A DNA stretch of 64,000 bases, taken from Streptomyces hyaluromycini (GTDB lineage: Bacteria > Actinomycetota > Actinomycetes > Streptomycetales > Streptomycetaceae). Position 1 is the first letter of the stretch. Each line of letters begins with the position of its first letter. Of this stretch, positions 1 through 9,000 are shown piece after piece. The position numbers were made by a program, and so were the translations under genes. The stretch spans positions 87,209-151,208 of the forward strand of contig NZ_BCFL01000027.1 in the NCBI RefSeq assembly GCF_002217755.1, read 5' to 3'. The notes under the pieces are model-generated. The model did no database searches. It saw only the letters and a program-made list of their open reading frames with translations, and was not told where the DNA came from.

Positions 1-1276
1 AGCCGTCGGGGAACTTCACGAGGGTTCCCAGCTGGACCGGTTCTGTCGACGGGTAGTCGTCCAGGAGGTCGGTCACGCCGGCGCGGCAGATCATGATGCA
101 GGCCTGGCGGTGGCGGGAGGCGAGGACGCAGAGGCGGCCCGTCTCCAGGTGGAAGGCGGTGGCGTCGGGGCGGCCGGAGAGCGGGTGGAGGACGACCGTC
201 ACGTCGTACTCACGGCCCTGGAGGCGGTTCGCCGTGTCGACGGTGACGTCCGCCGCGCCCAGCTCCGCCAGGGCCGCGCGGACGGCCGCCGCCTGGTCGC
301 GGTGGGCGGTGCCGACGGCGATGCGGTCGGCGGTGAGCGGCGCGGGGTCGGGCGAGCGTTCGGAGAGGGACGAGCCGCCCCGGTCGAGCAGGCGCCGTAC
401 CACCGCCGCCACCGCCCGGACCGCCTCCGGGTCGGTGCGCGGGGTGTGCCGGGCGGGCAGCTCCAGCAGGCCCCAGCCGGACTCCGCCGCCTCGTCGATC
501 ACCCGGTCGGGCCCGGAGCCGTCGGAGGGGACGGCGAAGGCGAGGCGCCGGTCGCCGTGGTCGGTGCCGCTGCGGAAGGGGGTGTACGGGTAGAACGCGC
601 CGGAGACGAGAGGGGCCGCGGAGGCCGGCAGGCGCCAGGAGACCGGGAGGCGGTGCTGGGGGAGCCCCGGGTTGTGGGCGAGGAGGGTGGAGACGGCGGA
701 GGCCGACGGGTCGTACGACAGGCCCGCCCACTGCTCGCTGCCCACGATCGCGAACGGGTCCAGCTGGCCGGGGTCGCCCACGAACAGCGCCCGTTCGAAC
801 AGGCCGGCCACGGCGAGCAGCGAGTCCGAGCGCATCTGGTACGCCTCGTCGACGATCGCGTGCCGCCAGGGCTCGTCCACCTTCACGTGCGCCCACTTCG
901 CGGCGGTGGACAGCACGACCTGCGCTTCCCTGAGGTCGGCCGCCTTCGCCGACTTGCGGACGCTCGGCAGGTCGTCCAGCGCCTTGTCGTACGGGTCGGC
1001 GTCACTGCTGTGGAGGCGGCCGACGGGGAGCTCCGGGTTCTTCTCGGCGAGCCGCAGGACGAGGTCGTCGACCTGGGCGTTCGTCTGCGCGACCACCATC
1101 AGCGGGCGGCCCGCGCCGGCGAGTTCCAGCGCGGCGCGGACCACCAGCGTGGACTTGCCGGCACCCGGCGGGGAGTCCACGACCACGCCCCGGTCGGTAC
1201 CGTGCAGGGTGTCGTGCAGGATCGCGGCCGTGGCCTGTGCGGCGGCCGCCCCGGGATCGAAGTCCGTGGTCGTCAC
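1..1276 (-). CDS. Superfamily 1 AAA helicase/ATPase, C-terminus beyond the window
   Basis: Partial gene running off the left edge. The GTG start overlaps the upstream stop as GTGA, so the two are translationally coupled. Visible SF1 helicase motifs in order: Walker A PPGAGKST (about residue 38), Walker B VDEAYQM, motif III GDPGQLDPF, then RLQGREYDVTVV and ASRHRQACI, which match the C-terminal SF1 (UvrD/Upf1-like) motifs V and VI. This is expected to be an ATP-driven nucleic-acid translocase or helicase in the cytoplasm. It is the last readable gene of a leftward three-gene module behind a RecB-like nuclease and an unknown protein, which suggests joint work on DNA ends. The substrate is not visible. 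The family call is firm; the cellular role is inference. Confidence 0.85.
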   Translation of the reverse strand, partial: MTTTDFDPGAAAAQATAAILHDTLHGTDRGVVVDSPPGAGKSTLVVRAALELAGAGRPLMVVAQTNAQVDDLVLRLAEKNPELPVGRLHSSDADPYDKALDDLPSVRKSAKAADLREAQVVLSTAAKWAHVKVDEPWRHAIVDEAYQMRSDSLLAVAGLFERALFVGDPGQLDPFAIVGSEQWAGLSYDPSASAVSTLLAHNPGLPQHRLPVSWRLPASAAPLVSGAFYPYTPFRSGTDHGDRRLAFAVPSDGSGPDRVIDEAAESGWGLLELPARHTPRTDPEAVRAVAAVVRRLLDRGGSSLSERSPDPAPLTADRIAVGTAHRDQAAAVRAALAELGAADVTVDTANRLQGREYDVTVVLHPLSGRPDATAFHLETGRLCVLASRHRQACIMICRAGVTDLLDDYPSTEPVQLGTLVKFPDG

Positions 1277-2898
1277 AGGATGTCCTCCGGCGTCGCGGTG
1301 TCGGCCGCCTCGGGTGCCGCCTCGCCCGGCGGGCCGCCGTGCGTCCACGGGGTGTCCTCCGGGTCGGGCAGCTTGGCGCCGCCGCGCTGCTCGTGTTCGA
1401 ACAGGGTGAAGACGAGCCGGTCGCCCTTCTCCGGCACGGAGCCCTCCTCGGGTTCCTTGCCGCGGCCCATCTTGTCCAGGACGCGCAGCACCAGGACCCC
1501 CTCGCCCTCGTACCCCACGAACTCCGTCGACTGCGGCCTGCCGCCCAGCGAGCGGTACGCCTTGGCGCGCTCGCCCAGCTGCGGCCGGTCCTCCGTGCGC
1601 ACGGTCAGCAGCGGGCGCGGGCTGGGCCGCCTGCCCTCGCTGTACGCCATGACGACATCGAGGACCTCGCCCGCGAACGCCTCCCCGGACAGCCGCCGCC
1701 CCGCCATCACCAGCGGGTCGTCGAGGGCCTCCTGGGCGTCCAGCCGGGCCTGCTCCCGCTCGCGCGTGGCCAGCTTGTTCGCCGCGGTCACCGCGTCGTC
1801 GCGGCGCGGCTGCGGGGGTTCGCCGGCCAGCACCCGGTCGCGGTGACCGGTGAACGACCAGCGGTCACGCGTCCAGCGCTCCTCGGCCCGGGCGCCCTCC
1901 GGCAGCCCGCGCAGCAGGTCGAGGCCCTGCCAGACCGCGTCCCAGGTGGGCCGGGTACGGCTCTCCACCAGTGCGCGGATCTCCCGCTCGGCCGCAGTGA
2001 GGATCGCCAGCCGGTCGTCGGCCTGCAGGCCGTCCTCGGCCGCGGCGAGGGCGGTGCGGGCCCGGTCGTAGCGCTCGAAGGCGGGGGCCAGCAGCTTGTT
2101 GTCGAAGGCCGGGTCGGTGGCGGGGCCGGCCGGCGGGCACAGCAACTGCCCGTCGCCGTCCCGCGCCAGCTCGGCCGTGAGCGCGGCCGCCGCGCCCGTG
2201 CTGCCCGACTGGGGGTCCCCCCGGTCGAGCGAAGCCGAGACTGGGGGAGGGGCGATCCAGGCGAGCAGCGCGCCCAGGTGCTGGTCCTCGATGCCGGACT
2301 GGCCGGTCGCCCAGTGCCGGGACAGCAGGTCCGTCATGGCGAGGAGCAGGGCGGAGCCGGGGACCCGGGCGCGCTCGCCGAAGTGGGTGAGCCAGCGGCC
2401 GAGCAACGGCACCCGGGGCGGGGCCGGGTAGGGCGCCTCCGGGTCCTGCTCCGCCGTGCGCCGGAACCGCATCGACCGCCCCAGCAGCCGTACGAACTCG
2501 ACGCCCGCGCGGCCCGGGACGATCAACTGGGGTGCGTCCGCGCACAGTTCGACCTCGACCTTGACCCGCTTGCCGGTCTCCGGGTCGGTCTCGGTGCGCT
2601 CGGCGGCCTCGACGCTGTCCGCGTAGGAGTCCAGGTACGGCAGGACGACGTCGGCGAGCTCGGCGAGGAAGGCGAACCGCAGGTCCCGGTCGCGCGGCTG
2701 GGGTACGACCAGCAGGCGCGGGGCGTCCCGGTCGGTGCCGACCAGGGCGCCGAGCGGGGCACCGGCCTCACCGGCGGTGGTGAGCGGCACGAACACCAGC
2801 GGGTGGTCGGAGAGGTGCCGGTGGCGGACGGTCGCGGCGGGCTGCGCGGTGCCCGTGCTCACCGCTTCGAGGCGGGCGAGGGTGGTGATCAGGGACAC
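1273..2898 (-). CDS. Conserved protein of unknown function between nuclease and helicase
   Basis: A 541-residue cytoplasmic protein with no signal peptide, no membrane segment and no motif I recognise. The GTG start lies 10 bases inside the end of the upstream nuclease gene, and its stop overlaps the helicase start as GTGA, so it is coupled at both ends. Acidic and arginine-rich stretches alternate, and the C-terminal tail is acidic and proline-rich. The tight packing argues for a stoichiometric partner of the flanking nuclease and helicase. I cannot assign a function from sequence alone. Confidence 0.8.
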   Translation of the reverse strand: MSLITTLARLEAVSTGTAQPAATVRHRHLSDHPLVFVPLTTAGEAGAPLGALVGTDRDAPRLLVVPQPRDRDLRFAFLAELADVVLPYLDSYADSVEAAERTETDPETGKRVKVEVELCADAPQLIVPGRAGVEFVRLLGRSMRFRRTAEQDPEAPYPAPPRVPLLGRWLTHFGERARVPGSALLLAMTDLLSRHWATGQSGIEDQHLGALLAWIAPPPVSASLDRGDPQSGSTGAAAALTAELARDGDGQLLCPPAGPATDPAFDNKLLAPAFERYDRARTALAAAEDGLQADDRLAILTAAEREIRALVESRTRPTWDAVWQGLDLLRGLPEGARAEERWTRDRWSFTGHRDRVLAGEPPQPRRDDAVTAANKLATREREQARLDAQEALDDPLVMAGRRLSGEAFAGEVLDVVMAYSEGRRPSPRPLLTVRTEDRPQLGERAKAYRSLGGRPQSTEFVGYEGEGVLVLRVLDKMGRGKEPEEGSVPEKGDRLVFTLFEHEQRGGAKLPDPEDTPWTHGGPPGEAAPEAADTATPEDIL

Positions 2899-4094
2899 AA
2901 GGCCCCCTGGGCATCGGCGTCGGCACTGGCACTGGCGCTCAGGGCTTCGGCGCGCAGGGCCGCCGCCCGGCGCAGGGCCGCCACCGCCGGGTCGGCCGGG
3001 TCGCCGCTCTCGCCGCGCGCCGCCGACAGCACGTCCTCGACGGTGGACAGCCCGCCCAGCTCGGCGCGGGCCGCGCGGCCCAGCGCGGTCACCTCGTCGG
3101 CCGCGCGGGAGCGCTGCCGGCAGTGGAAGGCCAGTTCACAGGCGGACAGGCACTCCGGCGCGTAGGCCGCGGGGACGGCGTCCACGGCCGCCGTGAGCTG
3201 CTCCGCCGGCAGGTCCGGGGCGAAACAGGTGCCCTCCGGGAGGGTGTCGGCGATGTCCTGGATGCGGGTGAGCCGGGCCAGCTGGCGGGCGGTGACCGCG
3301 CGCTGCTTGCGGACGTCCACGGCGGCGGCGGTGGGCAGGTTGGCGAAGTCCTTGGGGCAGACGAGGAGTACGTCGTGGCGGACGCGCGGGGCCGGGGCGA
3401 GCCGGGCCGCGACCTGCTCCAGGGCCAGCACGTACACCGCGGCCTGCCGGGCGGCCGCGCCCACCTTCGCCGGGTCGGCGGAACCGTCCAGCATCGGGAA
3501 GGACTTGATCTCCACGACCGTCCAGCTGCCGTCCGGGTGCACGACCACCGCGTCCGGCTCCAGGAAGGCGGGGGAGCCCGCCACCTCCAGGGCCAGCATC
3601 GGGTGGTCGAACAGCGCCCAGCCGCCCGCCTCGACGGCCTCGCGCAGCGCCAGCGCCGTACGGGCCGTACGCCCCTCGGGCCCGATCGCGGAGAGGCCCG
3701 GCACGGCGGCCCGCTCGGCCGGCTCGGCCCCCGGGTCGAGGTGGGTGCGCACCAGCCGCAGCAACTCGGCGCCGCCGTCCGCCTTCACCTTCGCCTCGAA
3801 GGCGTTGCCCCGGGTCAGTGCGAACTGCGACTGGCCGAAGGCCGACGGTGAGCCGAGGGCGCCCGCCAGCGCGGTCTTGTCCACCCCGGCGCCGTCCAGG
3901 ATCGCCCGCCGCCTGCACCCCGGGTTCGCGGCGAGCGCCGCCAGGGCGCGCGCGTCGAGGGCCTTGGCCGGGACGGCGGGGCCGCGCAGCTCAGCGAGCC
4001 GGTGCCGGAGCGCCGTCCCCCGCGTCTGTGGGGGAGGCGTCGGGTTCGGCTGCGGCGGCGAGCCGGGACTCGCGCTGCGAAGGAATTCGCTCAC
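2889..4094 (-). CDS. RecB-like PD-(D/E)XK nuclease with probable Fe-S cluster cysteines
   Basis: The catalytic core reads EPDAVVVHPDG followed by WTVVEIKSFP, the D...ExK signature of RecB/Cas4-type PD-(D/E)XK nucleases. One cysteine lies upstream (NPGCRRRAIL) and three lie near the C-terminus (ECLSACELAFHC), the 1+3 arrangement that binds a 4Fe-4S cluster in AddB and Cas4 nucleases. I chose the GTG at 4094 (about 401 aa); a GTG at 4118 and a TTG at 4124 are also in frame. Either way the 5' end overlaps the preceding PAP2 gene by about 100 bases in another frame, which is unusually long. First gene of the nuclease-unknown-helicase module. The nuclease call is well supported; the Fe-S cluster is inferred from cysteine spacing. 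Confidence 0.82.
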   Translation of the reverse strand: MSEFLRSASPGSPPQPNPTPPPQTRGTALRHRLAELRGPAVPAKALDARALAALAANPGCRRRAILDGAGVDKTALAGALGSPSAFGQSQFALTRGNAFEAKVKADGGAELLRLVRTHLDPGAEPAERAAVPGLSAIGPEGRTARTALALREAVEAGGWALFDHPMLALEVAGSPAFLEPDAVVVHPDGSWTVVEIKSFPMLDGSADPAKVGAAARQAAVYVLALEQVAARLAPAPRVRHDVLLVCPKDFANLPTAAAVDVRKQRAVTARQLARLTRIQDIADTLPEGTCFAPDLPAEQLTAAVDAVPAAYAPECLSACELAFHCRQRSRAADEVTALGRAARAELGGLSTVEDVLSAARGESGDPADPAVAALRRAAALRAEALSASASADADAQGALCP

Positions 4095-4944
4095 CCGCCG
4101 AAGTCTGGCATCCGCCACTGACAATCGGGGTGCCTGCGCCGTCCGAGCGCGCTGCGACGAGGGAGGCGCCCGGGGTGATCCGCACCCTGACGAGTTCCGC
4201 GGCCCGCATCACGTACGGTGCCAGCAGGTAGCCCGCGCCCATCACGGCCGCGCCCGCGACCGCGTCCAGGAAGTAGTGGTTGGCGGTGCCCATGACCACG
4301 ATCGCGGTCAGCAGCGGGTAGGCCACACCGAGCACCTTGGTCAGGCGGTTGCCGCCGTGGCGCCAGAGCATCACCCCGCACCACAGCGCCCAGCCGCAGT
4401 GCAGGCTCGGCATCGCCGCGTACTGGTTGGTCATGCCGCCGAGACCGCGCGGCGCACTGGCGTCGCCGCCCCACCAGCCGTACGAGCTGTACTGGGCCAT
4501 CGTGTCGACGAAGCCGTACTTCACGTCCAGCAGCCGGGGCGGGCAGGTGGGCAGCAGGGTGAAGCCGATCAGGCCGATGAACGTGGACGTCATCAGCCAG
4601 GTGCGGGCCCGCCGGTAGACCTCGGCGCGCTTGCGGAACAGGAAGACCAGGATCACCGGGGTGATCAGGTAGTGCAGTGAGGCGTACCAGAAGTCCGCGG
4701 GTATGCCGAGCCAGGCCTCCCGGGTGAAGAGGCGGTTGAGCGGGTGCTCGGCGTTGAGGTGCAGGGCCTTCTCGATGCGCAGGATCGCCAGGCCGTGGTC
4801 GACGGCGGTGGCCGTGTCCCCGCGCGCCAGCAGGCGGCCGGCCGAGTAGCAGGCGTACACCAGCAGGATCAGGGGCAGCTCGGTCCACCAGCGCAACCGG
4901 GTTCGCGCAGCCGCCTCGGTGCCTGGTTTCTCGGTCTGCGGCAT
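3991..4944 (-). CDS. PAP2-superfamily membrane phosphatase
   Basis: An integral membrane protein of about 317 aa with five or six hydrophobic segments (LPLILLVYACYSAGRLLA, LHYLITPVILVFLF and others). The PAP2 active-site pieces are visible: TCPPRL, then MPSLHCGWALW with the catalytic histidine, then GTANHYFLDAVAG with the second histidine. This variant resembles the PAP2_3/inositol-phosphorylceramide-synthase-like branch. It probably dephosphorylates a lipid phosphate at the outer membrane face. The start at 4944 is supported by GGGGAGG six bases upstream; an in-frame start 60 bases earlier lacks one. The C-terminal tail of about 60 residues is charged, proline/alanine-rich, and shares its DNA with the next gene. 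Confidence 0.88.
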   Translation of the reverse strand: MPQTEKPGTEAAARTRLRWWTELPLILLVYACYSAGRLLARGDTATAVDHGLAILRIEKALHLNAEHPLNRLFTREAWLGIPADFWYASLHYLITPVILVFLFRKRAEVYRRARTWLMTSTFIGLIGFTLLPTCPPRLLDVKYGFVDTMAQYSSYGWWGGDASAPRGLGGMTNQYAAMPSLHCGWALWCGVMLWRHGGNRLTKVLGVAYPLLTAIVVMGTANHYFLDAVAGAAVMGAGYLLAPYVMRAAELVRVRITPGASLVAARSDGAGTPIVSGGCQTSAGERIPSQRESRLAAAAEPDASPTDAGDGAPAPAR

Positions 4945-5166
4945 CCGACTGCCTCCCCCTTCTCGTCCCTGTCCGCGCGGCACCCGGCGGGCCGACCGTG
5001 ACACTTTACGTTGCGCGCATTAGCGCCCATGCGGGGCGCTCAGACCTCAAAGACGCCGGGGACGCGCCCCGGGTTGCCCGCTCCCGGCTCGTTCCCGGCG
5101 TGTTCCCAGCGTGGGTGATGATGGAGGTGTCCCGCCTCCGAATTTCTCCCGAAAGGTTCCCTCTCC

Positions 5167-5763
5167 ATGGCACCGCGCATCCTGCTGGCCCGGCACGGAC
5201 AGACGGAGTGGTCACTGTCCGGCAAGCACACCGGCAGGACCGACGTACCGCTCCTGGAGGAGGGCCGGCGGGGGGCCAAGTCGCTCGGCGAGCGCCTGCA
5301 CCGGCCGCCGTTCGACGGCCTCGCCGACGCCGAGATACGCACCAGCCCGCTGGCACGCGCGCGTGAGACGTGCGAACTCGCCGGGTTCGGCGAGCGGGCC
5401 GAGCGGTGGGACACGCTGATGGAGTGGGACTACGGGGCGTACGAGGGCCTGACCCCCGCCGAGATCCAGTCCGTCCGCCCCGGCTGGCTGATCTGGCGGG
5501 ACGGGGTGCCCGGGGGCGAGTCCCTGGCGGAGGTGACCGCGCGGGCGGACGAGGTGGTGTCCTGGGCGCGGTCGGCCGACCGGGACGTACTGGTGTTCGC
5601 CCACGGGCACATCCTGCGGTCGATCGGGGCGCGCTGGCTGGGCCTGCCGCTGGACTTCGCGGCACGGATCCGCCTGAACCCGACGTCGTTGTCGGTACTG
5701 GGCTGGGCCTATGGGGAGCCTGCCATCGAGAGCTGGAACGATCTGGGGCACTTGGTCGGCTGA
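5167..5763 (+). CDS. Histidine phosphatase family protein (phosphoglycerate-mutase-like)
   Basis: A 198-aa cytoplasmic protein beginning MAPRILLARHGQTEWS. The RHG motif provides the catalytic phosphohistidine (His11), and VFAHGHILR near residue 143 supplies the second conserved histidine. Length matches small broad-specificity acid phosphatases of the family rather than glycolytic mutases. The natural substrate cannot be read from sequence. GAAAGG lies upstream of the ATG. It converges with the HTH-TPR gene, and a repeat/terminator element fills the gap. Confidence 0.9.
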   Translation: MAPRILLARHGQTEWSLSGKHTGRTDVPLLEEGRRGAKSLGERLHRPPFDGLADAEIRTSPLARARETCELAGFGERAERWDTLMEWDYGAYEGLTPAEIQSVRPGWLIWRDGVPGGESLAEVTARADEVVSWARSADRDVLVFAHGHILRSIGARWLGLPLDFAARIRLNPTSLSVLGWAYGEPAIESWNDLGHLVG

Positions 5764-5765
5764 CG

Positions 5766-5976
5766 GCGGGGGTGGGCACGCTTACCGGCGCTTGCAGGGT
5801 GCCTCCCCCAGAGGGGGGACCCCCAGCGCCCACCCGTGCCGCCTGGGGGCACCTCCCAGGCCCTTAAGGCACTGGGGGAGGCACGACTGCCCGCAGCTGA
5901 GGCGCCCCTTTAGGGGCGCGGGGCTGTATCTGATTTGCGGCTCCGCCGCGTGGGCGCGATCAGCCCCCACCGGCCG
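5766..5976. repeat. Intergenic repeat element, copy A
   Basis: Fills the gap between two convergent genes. Its reverse complement is nearly identical to the element at 9001-9180, including about 70 bases around the palindrome CTTAAG with flanking arms GGGCCTGGGAGGTGC and CTGGGGGAGGCAC that can pair imperfectly. Copy A carries an extra small hairpin (CCTCCCCC/GGGGGGA) near 5802-5825. Both copies sit between convergent genes, consistent with a dispersed bidirectional-terminator-like element. Confidence 0.8.
5902..5919. terminator. GC-rich hairpin terminator in copy A
   Basis: Perfect hairpin GCGCCCC-TTTA-GGGGCGC inside the convergent intergenic element. There is no U-tract, as is common in Streptomyces. 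It serves the flanking convergent genes. Confidence 0.55.
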
Positions 5977-5993
5977 GCAGCCGACAACCGGCC

Positions 5994-7418
5994 CTACACG
6001 ACCCTCGGCGTGGACGCGTGCCGGTCCAGGAACTCCTGGACCCCACTGGCCCGGCGGTGCGGGAGCAATACCCGTGCCGTGCCCGCCAGCATCCCCTGGA
6101 TCCGGGACGACTGGACCTGGCCCAGCAGGTCCAGGACCCGCATGCCCGCCGTCGCCGCCTCGTCGGGCCGCCCCCCGCGCGCGAGGTCGTCGGCGAGTTC
6201 CGCCGTGTACAGCGCGATGTTCCTGGTGAAGTGCGGGTCCTGCAGGTCGGCGGCCCGGCGTGCGTGCCGTGCGGCCCGCGGCCAGTCGCCCAGCATGGAC
6301 CAGCACTGCGCCTCCAGGCCCTCCAGCTCGGCCTCTCCGTAGAAGCTCATCCACTCGGGGTCGGCGTCCGAGTGGCCTCGCTCGAAGAGGGCCTGCGCAC
6401 GGGCCAGCGCCTGCTCGGTGCCGGTGCGGTCGGCGAGCCCGGCCCAGCCGCCCGCCTCGCGCAGCGCGAGCAGGGACATGAGGCGGGCCGAGCCCAGGGG
6501 CCTGCCTACGCGTTGCGCGGCCTGCGCCGCCCGCACCGCCTCCCGGGGCCGCCCGGAGTCCCGCGCCAGGAAGGCCGTGTTGCAGAAGGCGTGCGCCTCC
6601 AGCCCCGGGTCCCCGGTCATCCGCGCGGTCGCCAGCGCCTCCGCGTAGTGCGAGCGGGCATCGTCGAAGCGGCCGGAGTCATGGGCCAGCCAGCCCACCG
6701 AGATGGCCAGTTCACCGGCGCCCGAGTGCAACCGCTCGGCGGTCGTCTGCCGGGTCGCGCCCGCGTCCAGCAACGCGTACGCCGCGCGCAGCGGAGCCGC
6801 CGCGCGCCGGTACAGCCCGTCCGCGCCGTGCCGGTCGTCCAGCAGCCGGATCCGGCGTACGGCCTCCTCCAGGGCGGCCGCGTGCGAGGACCCGGCACGG
6901 CGCACCGGCCGGTCCGCCGCCACGGCGTCGATCGTGAACCCCAGGGGGCCCAGCGTGGCGGCGGCCACTGTGGCGCCCCCGCCGGTCATGAATAGGCGAC
7001 GCAGCACGTCGCTCTCCTCGTAGTTGTCGTGCGTCTCGTACGGGTCCTGCGGGTCATACGGCTCGATGGCCCCTTGCGTCTCACCACTGGCGAGAGCCAG
7101 GGGCACGTCCTCCGGCGGCCGCGTCGCGCGTCCGCGGACGGACGAGCGGGGCGCGAAGCCGAGGTCGGCGAGCGTGCGACCGGGGAACATGTGCAGGAAC
7201 ACCCGTTCGTACGCGTAGTTCGGGCAGCGGATCTCGCCCGCCTCGACCCGGCCGATGTAGCGCGCGTCACAGCTCACCCGCTCGCCGATCTCGCGGGCGG
7301 CACGCCGTACCAGCGCGGCGAACTCGGCCGGCGAGTGCCGGCCGCGCACCTGCCGGAAGGCGAGGTTCGGCCGTACCGGCCGATCGGGCTGTGGCGAGCT
7401 CGTGGTTGACGACGTCAT
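5994..7418 (-). CDS. NsdA-like HTH-TPR regulator
   Basis: A 474-aa cytoplasmic protein. The N-terminus (about residues 20-95) resembles an Xre-like helix-turn-helix (AREIGERVSCDARYIGRVEAG), then comes a twin-arginine-like hydrophobic stretch (RRLFMTGGGATVAAATLG), then tetratricopeptide-like helices rich in Ala/Arg (residues 170-450). This layout matches the Streptomyces NsdA/NsdB family, known as negative regulators of sporulation and antibiotic production. The ATG at 7418 has GAGGA seven bases upstream, whereas the in-frame start 33 bases earlier does not. It is divergent from the 7674 gene, so the 7419-7673 gap must hold both promoters. Paralogue or orthologue status cannot be settled here. 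Confidence 0.8.
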   Translation of the reverse strand: MTSSTTSSPQPDRPVRPNLAFRQVRGRHSPAEFAALVRRAAREIGERVSCDARYIGRVEAGEIRCPNYAYERVFLHMFPGRTLADLGFAPRSSVRGRATRPPEDVPLALASGETQGAIEPYDPQDPYETHDNYEESDVLRRLFMTGGGATVAAATLGPLGFTIDAVAADRPVRRAGSSHAAALEEAVRRIRLLDDRHGADGLYRRAAAPLRAAYALLDAGATRQTTAERLHSGAGELAISVGWLAHDSGRFDDARSHYAEALATARMTGDPGLEAHAFCNTAFLARDSGRPREAVRAAQAAQRVGRPLGSARLMSLLALREAGGWAGLADRTGTEQALARAQALFERGHSDADPEWMSFYGEAELEGLEAQCWSMLGDWPRAARHARRAADLQDPHFTRNIALYTAELADDLARGGRPDEAATAGMRVLDLLGQVQSSRIQGMLAGTARVLLPHRRASGVQEFLDRHASTPRVV

Positions 7419-7673
7419 GGCCGGGTCCTCTCGTGCGAACCGTCGAACCATGCCGGACTCGTGGTGAGTTGTCCGAGTGGACCCTTGATTCCGGCGGGCA
7501 AGAACGTACCTGCTGTGTCGGGCTCGTGACGCTGCGTTTGGCTACAAACCGGATATCTCATCCACGATCTGCCATGAACTGCCATCCTTTGCGGCTGACT
7601 TCCGCCGTAGCCGTTGACGCGGTGGCGCGTTGGACGTCATGGACTGCAAGAGGGCTGCGTGGTGGAGGCCGGG

Positions 7674-8087
7674 ATGGAGACCAGCCAGAGCAACGATCCT
7701 TGTACGCCGCCGGTGACTTCGTTGACTTCGGCGGCAGACGATGCGGGGTGCGATCTTGTGACGGTGCCGGCCCGGCAGGGTCTGGAGGCGGTCGACATCC
7801 TGCGCCGGGGGGCCGGGGACGCGGTGGGGCCCGTACTCCACGACGACGGGGGCGACACCCTCGGCTTCGTGGTGCCGGCCGGTACGGCGGCGGGCTGGGA
7901 CGTTCCGGGCAGCACCTGCACGGAGACCGACGGGCGCGGGCTGCGGCTCAGCCCCGAGCCGCCGGTCGAGGGCTCCGACTGGCTGCTGCCGCCCGGCGAG
8001 GCCGACCTCGCGACCGACCCGACGGTGCTGCGCCGGGCGCTCGGGGAGGCGGCCCGGCTGATCGAGGCCGCGGACAGCTGCCGCTGA
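7674..8087 (+). CDS. Conserved Streptomyces hypothetical protein
   Basis: About 137 aa, acidic and soluble, with no membrane segment or recognised domain. The ATG at 7674 follows GGAGG by five bases; longer in-frame starts have weaker sites. It lies 36 bases upstream of the spermidine-synthase-like gene on the same strand, so the two probably share a transcript. A central stretch (DTLGFVVPAGTAAGWDVPGS) looks like a small beta-rich fold. Function unknown. Confidence 0.72.
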   Translation: METSQSNDPCTPPVTSLTSAADDAGCDLVTVPARQGLEAVDILRRGAGDAVGPVLHDDGGDTLGFVVPAGTAAGWDVPGSTCTETDGRGLRLSPEPPVEGSDWLLPPGEADLATDPTVLRRALGEAARLIEAADSCR

Positions 8088-8123
8088 ATTTCCCGGACGG
8101 CCGGCGCCTGGGAAAATGACGGA

Positions 8124-8993
8124 ATGGGCAAGTCCAGAAACTCGCGGCGCAGGGCGACCGCCGCCGACGCCGTTGTCGAGGCCGTCGACGGCGGCCTCGC
8201 CCAGCTCATTCCCGACCCCGACCGCGGCCGGGCCTGGACGCTGCTCATCGACGGCGCCCCGCAGTCGCACGTCGACCTCGACGACCCGGGGTACCTCTCC
8301 TTCGAGTACCAGCGCCGGCTCGGCCATGTGATCGACCTGGTCGCACCGCCGGGCAGGCCCGTGCAGGTCGTGCACCTGGGGGGCGGCGCGTTCACGCTGG
8401 CACGGTACGTCGCGGCGACCCGGCCCCGGTCCACGCAGCAGGTGGTGGAGCGGGACGCGGCCCTCGTGCAACTGGTGCGGCGGGAGTTGCCGTTGGATCC
8501 CGGCGCGCGGATACGGGTGCGGTCCGTGGACGCCCGGGAGGGTCTGGGCAAGGTCCCGGAGGCGTGGGCGGACCTGGTCATAGCGGATGTGTTCAGCGGG
8601 GCGCGCACTCCGGCGCATTTGACGTCCACGGAGTTCCTGGACGAGGTGCGGAGGGTGCTGCGGCCGGGCGGTGTGTACGCCGCCAACCTCGCGGACGGGC
8701 CGCCGCTCGCGCACCTCAGGGGGCAGATAGCGACGGCGGGGGCGCGGTTCGCGGAGGTCGCGGTGGTCGCGGACGCGGGGGTGTGGCGGGGGAAGCGGTT
8801 CGGCAACGCGGTGCTGGTGGCGGCCGACGTACAGCTGCCGGTGGGAGAGCTGACCCGGCGTTGCGCATCCGATCCGCACCCTGGGCGGGTCGAACACGGG
8901 CGGGCGCTGCGGGACTTCACCGGCGGGGCGGTCGCCGTGACGGATGCGGTGGCCGTGGCTTCGCCCTCGCCGCCGCCTTCGGTGTTTCGCTGA
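8124..8993 (+). CDS. Spermidine-synthase-like Rossmann methyltransferase-fold protein
   Basis: A 289-aa protein with a class I SAM-fold core: VQVVHLGGGAFTLARYVAA is glycine-rich motif I, QQVVERDAALVQLV holds the acidic ribose-binding residue, and DLVIADVFSGARTPAHLTS is the spermidine-synthase post-motif. Related Streptomyces proteins are annotated spermidine/spermine synthase-like, but the family includes members with other or unknown substrates. It is soluble, with a C-terminal Ala/Pro/Ser tail. It follows the 7674 gene closely and ends at repeat copy B. Confidence 0.82.
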   Translation: MGKSRNSRRRATAADAVVEAVDGGLAQLIPDPDRGRAWTLLIDGAPQSHVDLDDPGYLSFEYQRRLGHVIDLVAPPGRPVQVVHLGGGAFTLARYVAATRPRSTQQVVERDAALVQLVRRELPLDPGARIRVRSVDAREGLGKVPEAWADLVIADVFSGARTPAHLTSTEFLDEVRRVLRPGGVYAANLADGPPLAHLRGQIATAGARFAEVAVVADAGVWRGKRFGNAVLVAADVQLPVGELTRRCASDPHPGRVEHGRALRDFTGGAVAVTDAVAVASPSPPPSVFR

Positions 8994-9000
8994 GTCCGCG

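Noticed and set aside
110..1846. Long plus-strand frame opposite the helicase and the unknown gene
   Set aside because: Its translation is Arg/Gly-rich with no motif, while the minus strand has clear helicase motifs and coupled starts. It is a GC-bias shadow.
2889..4094. Cas4 of a CRISPR system
   Set aside because: The cysteine layout is similar, but no cas1, cas2 or repeat array is present and the neighbours are a helicase and an unknown protein.
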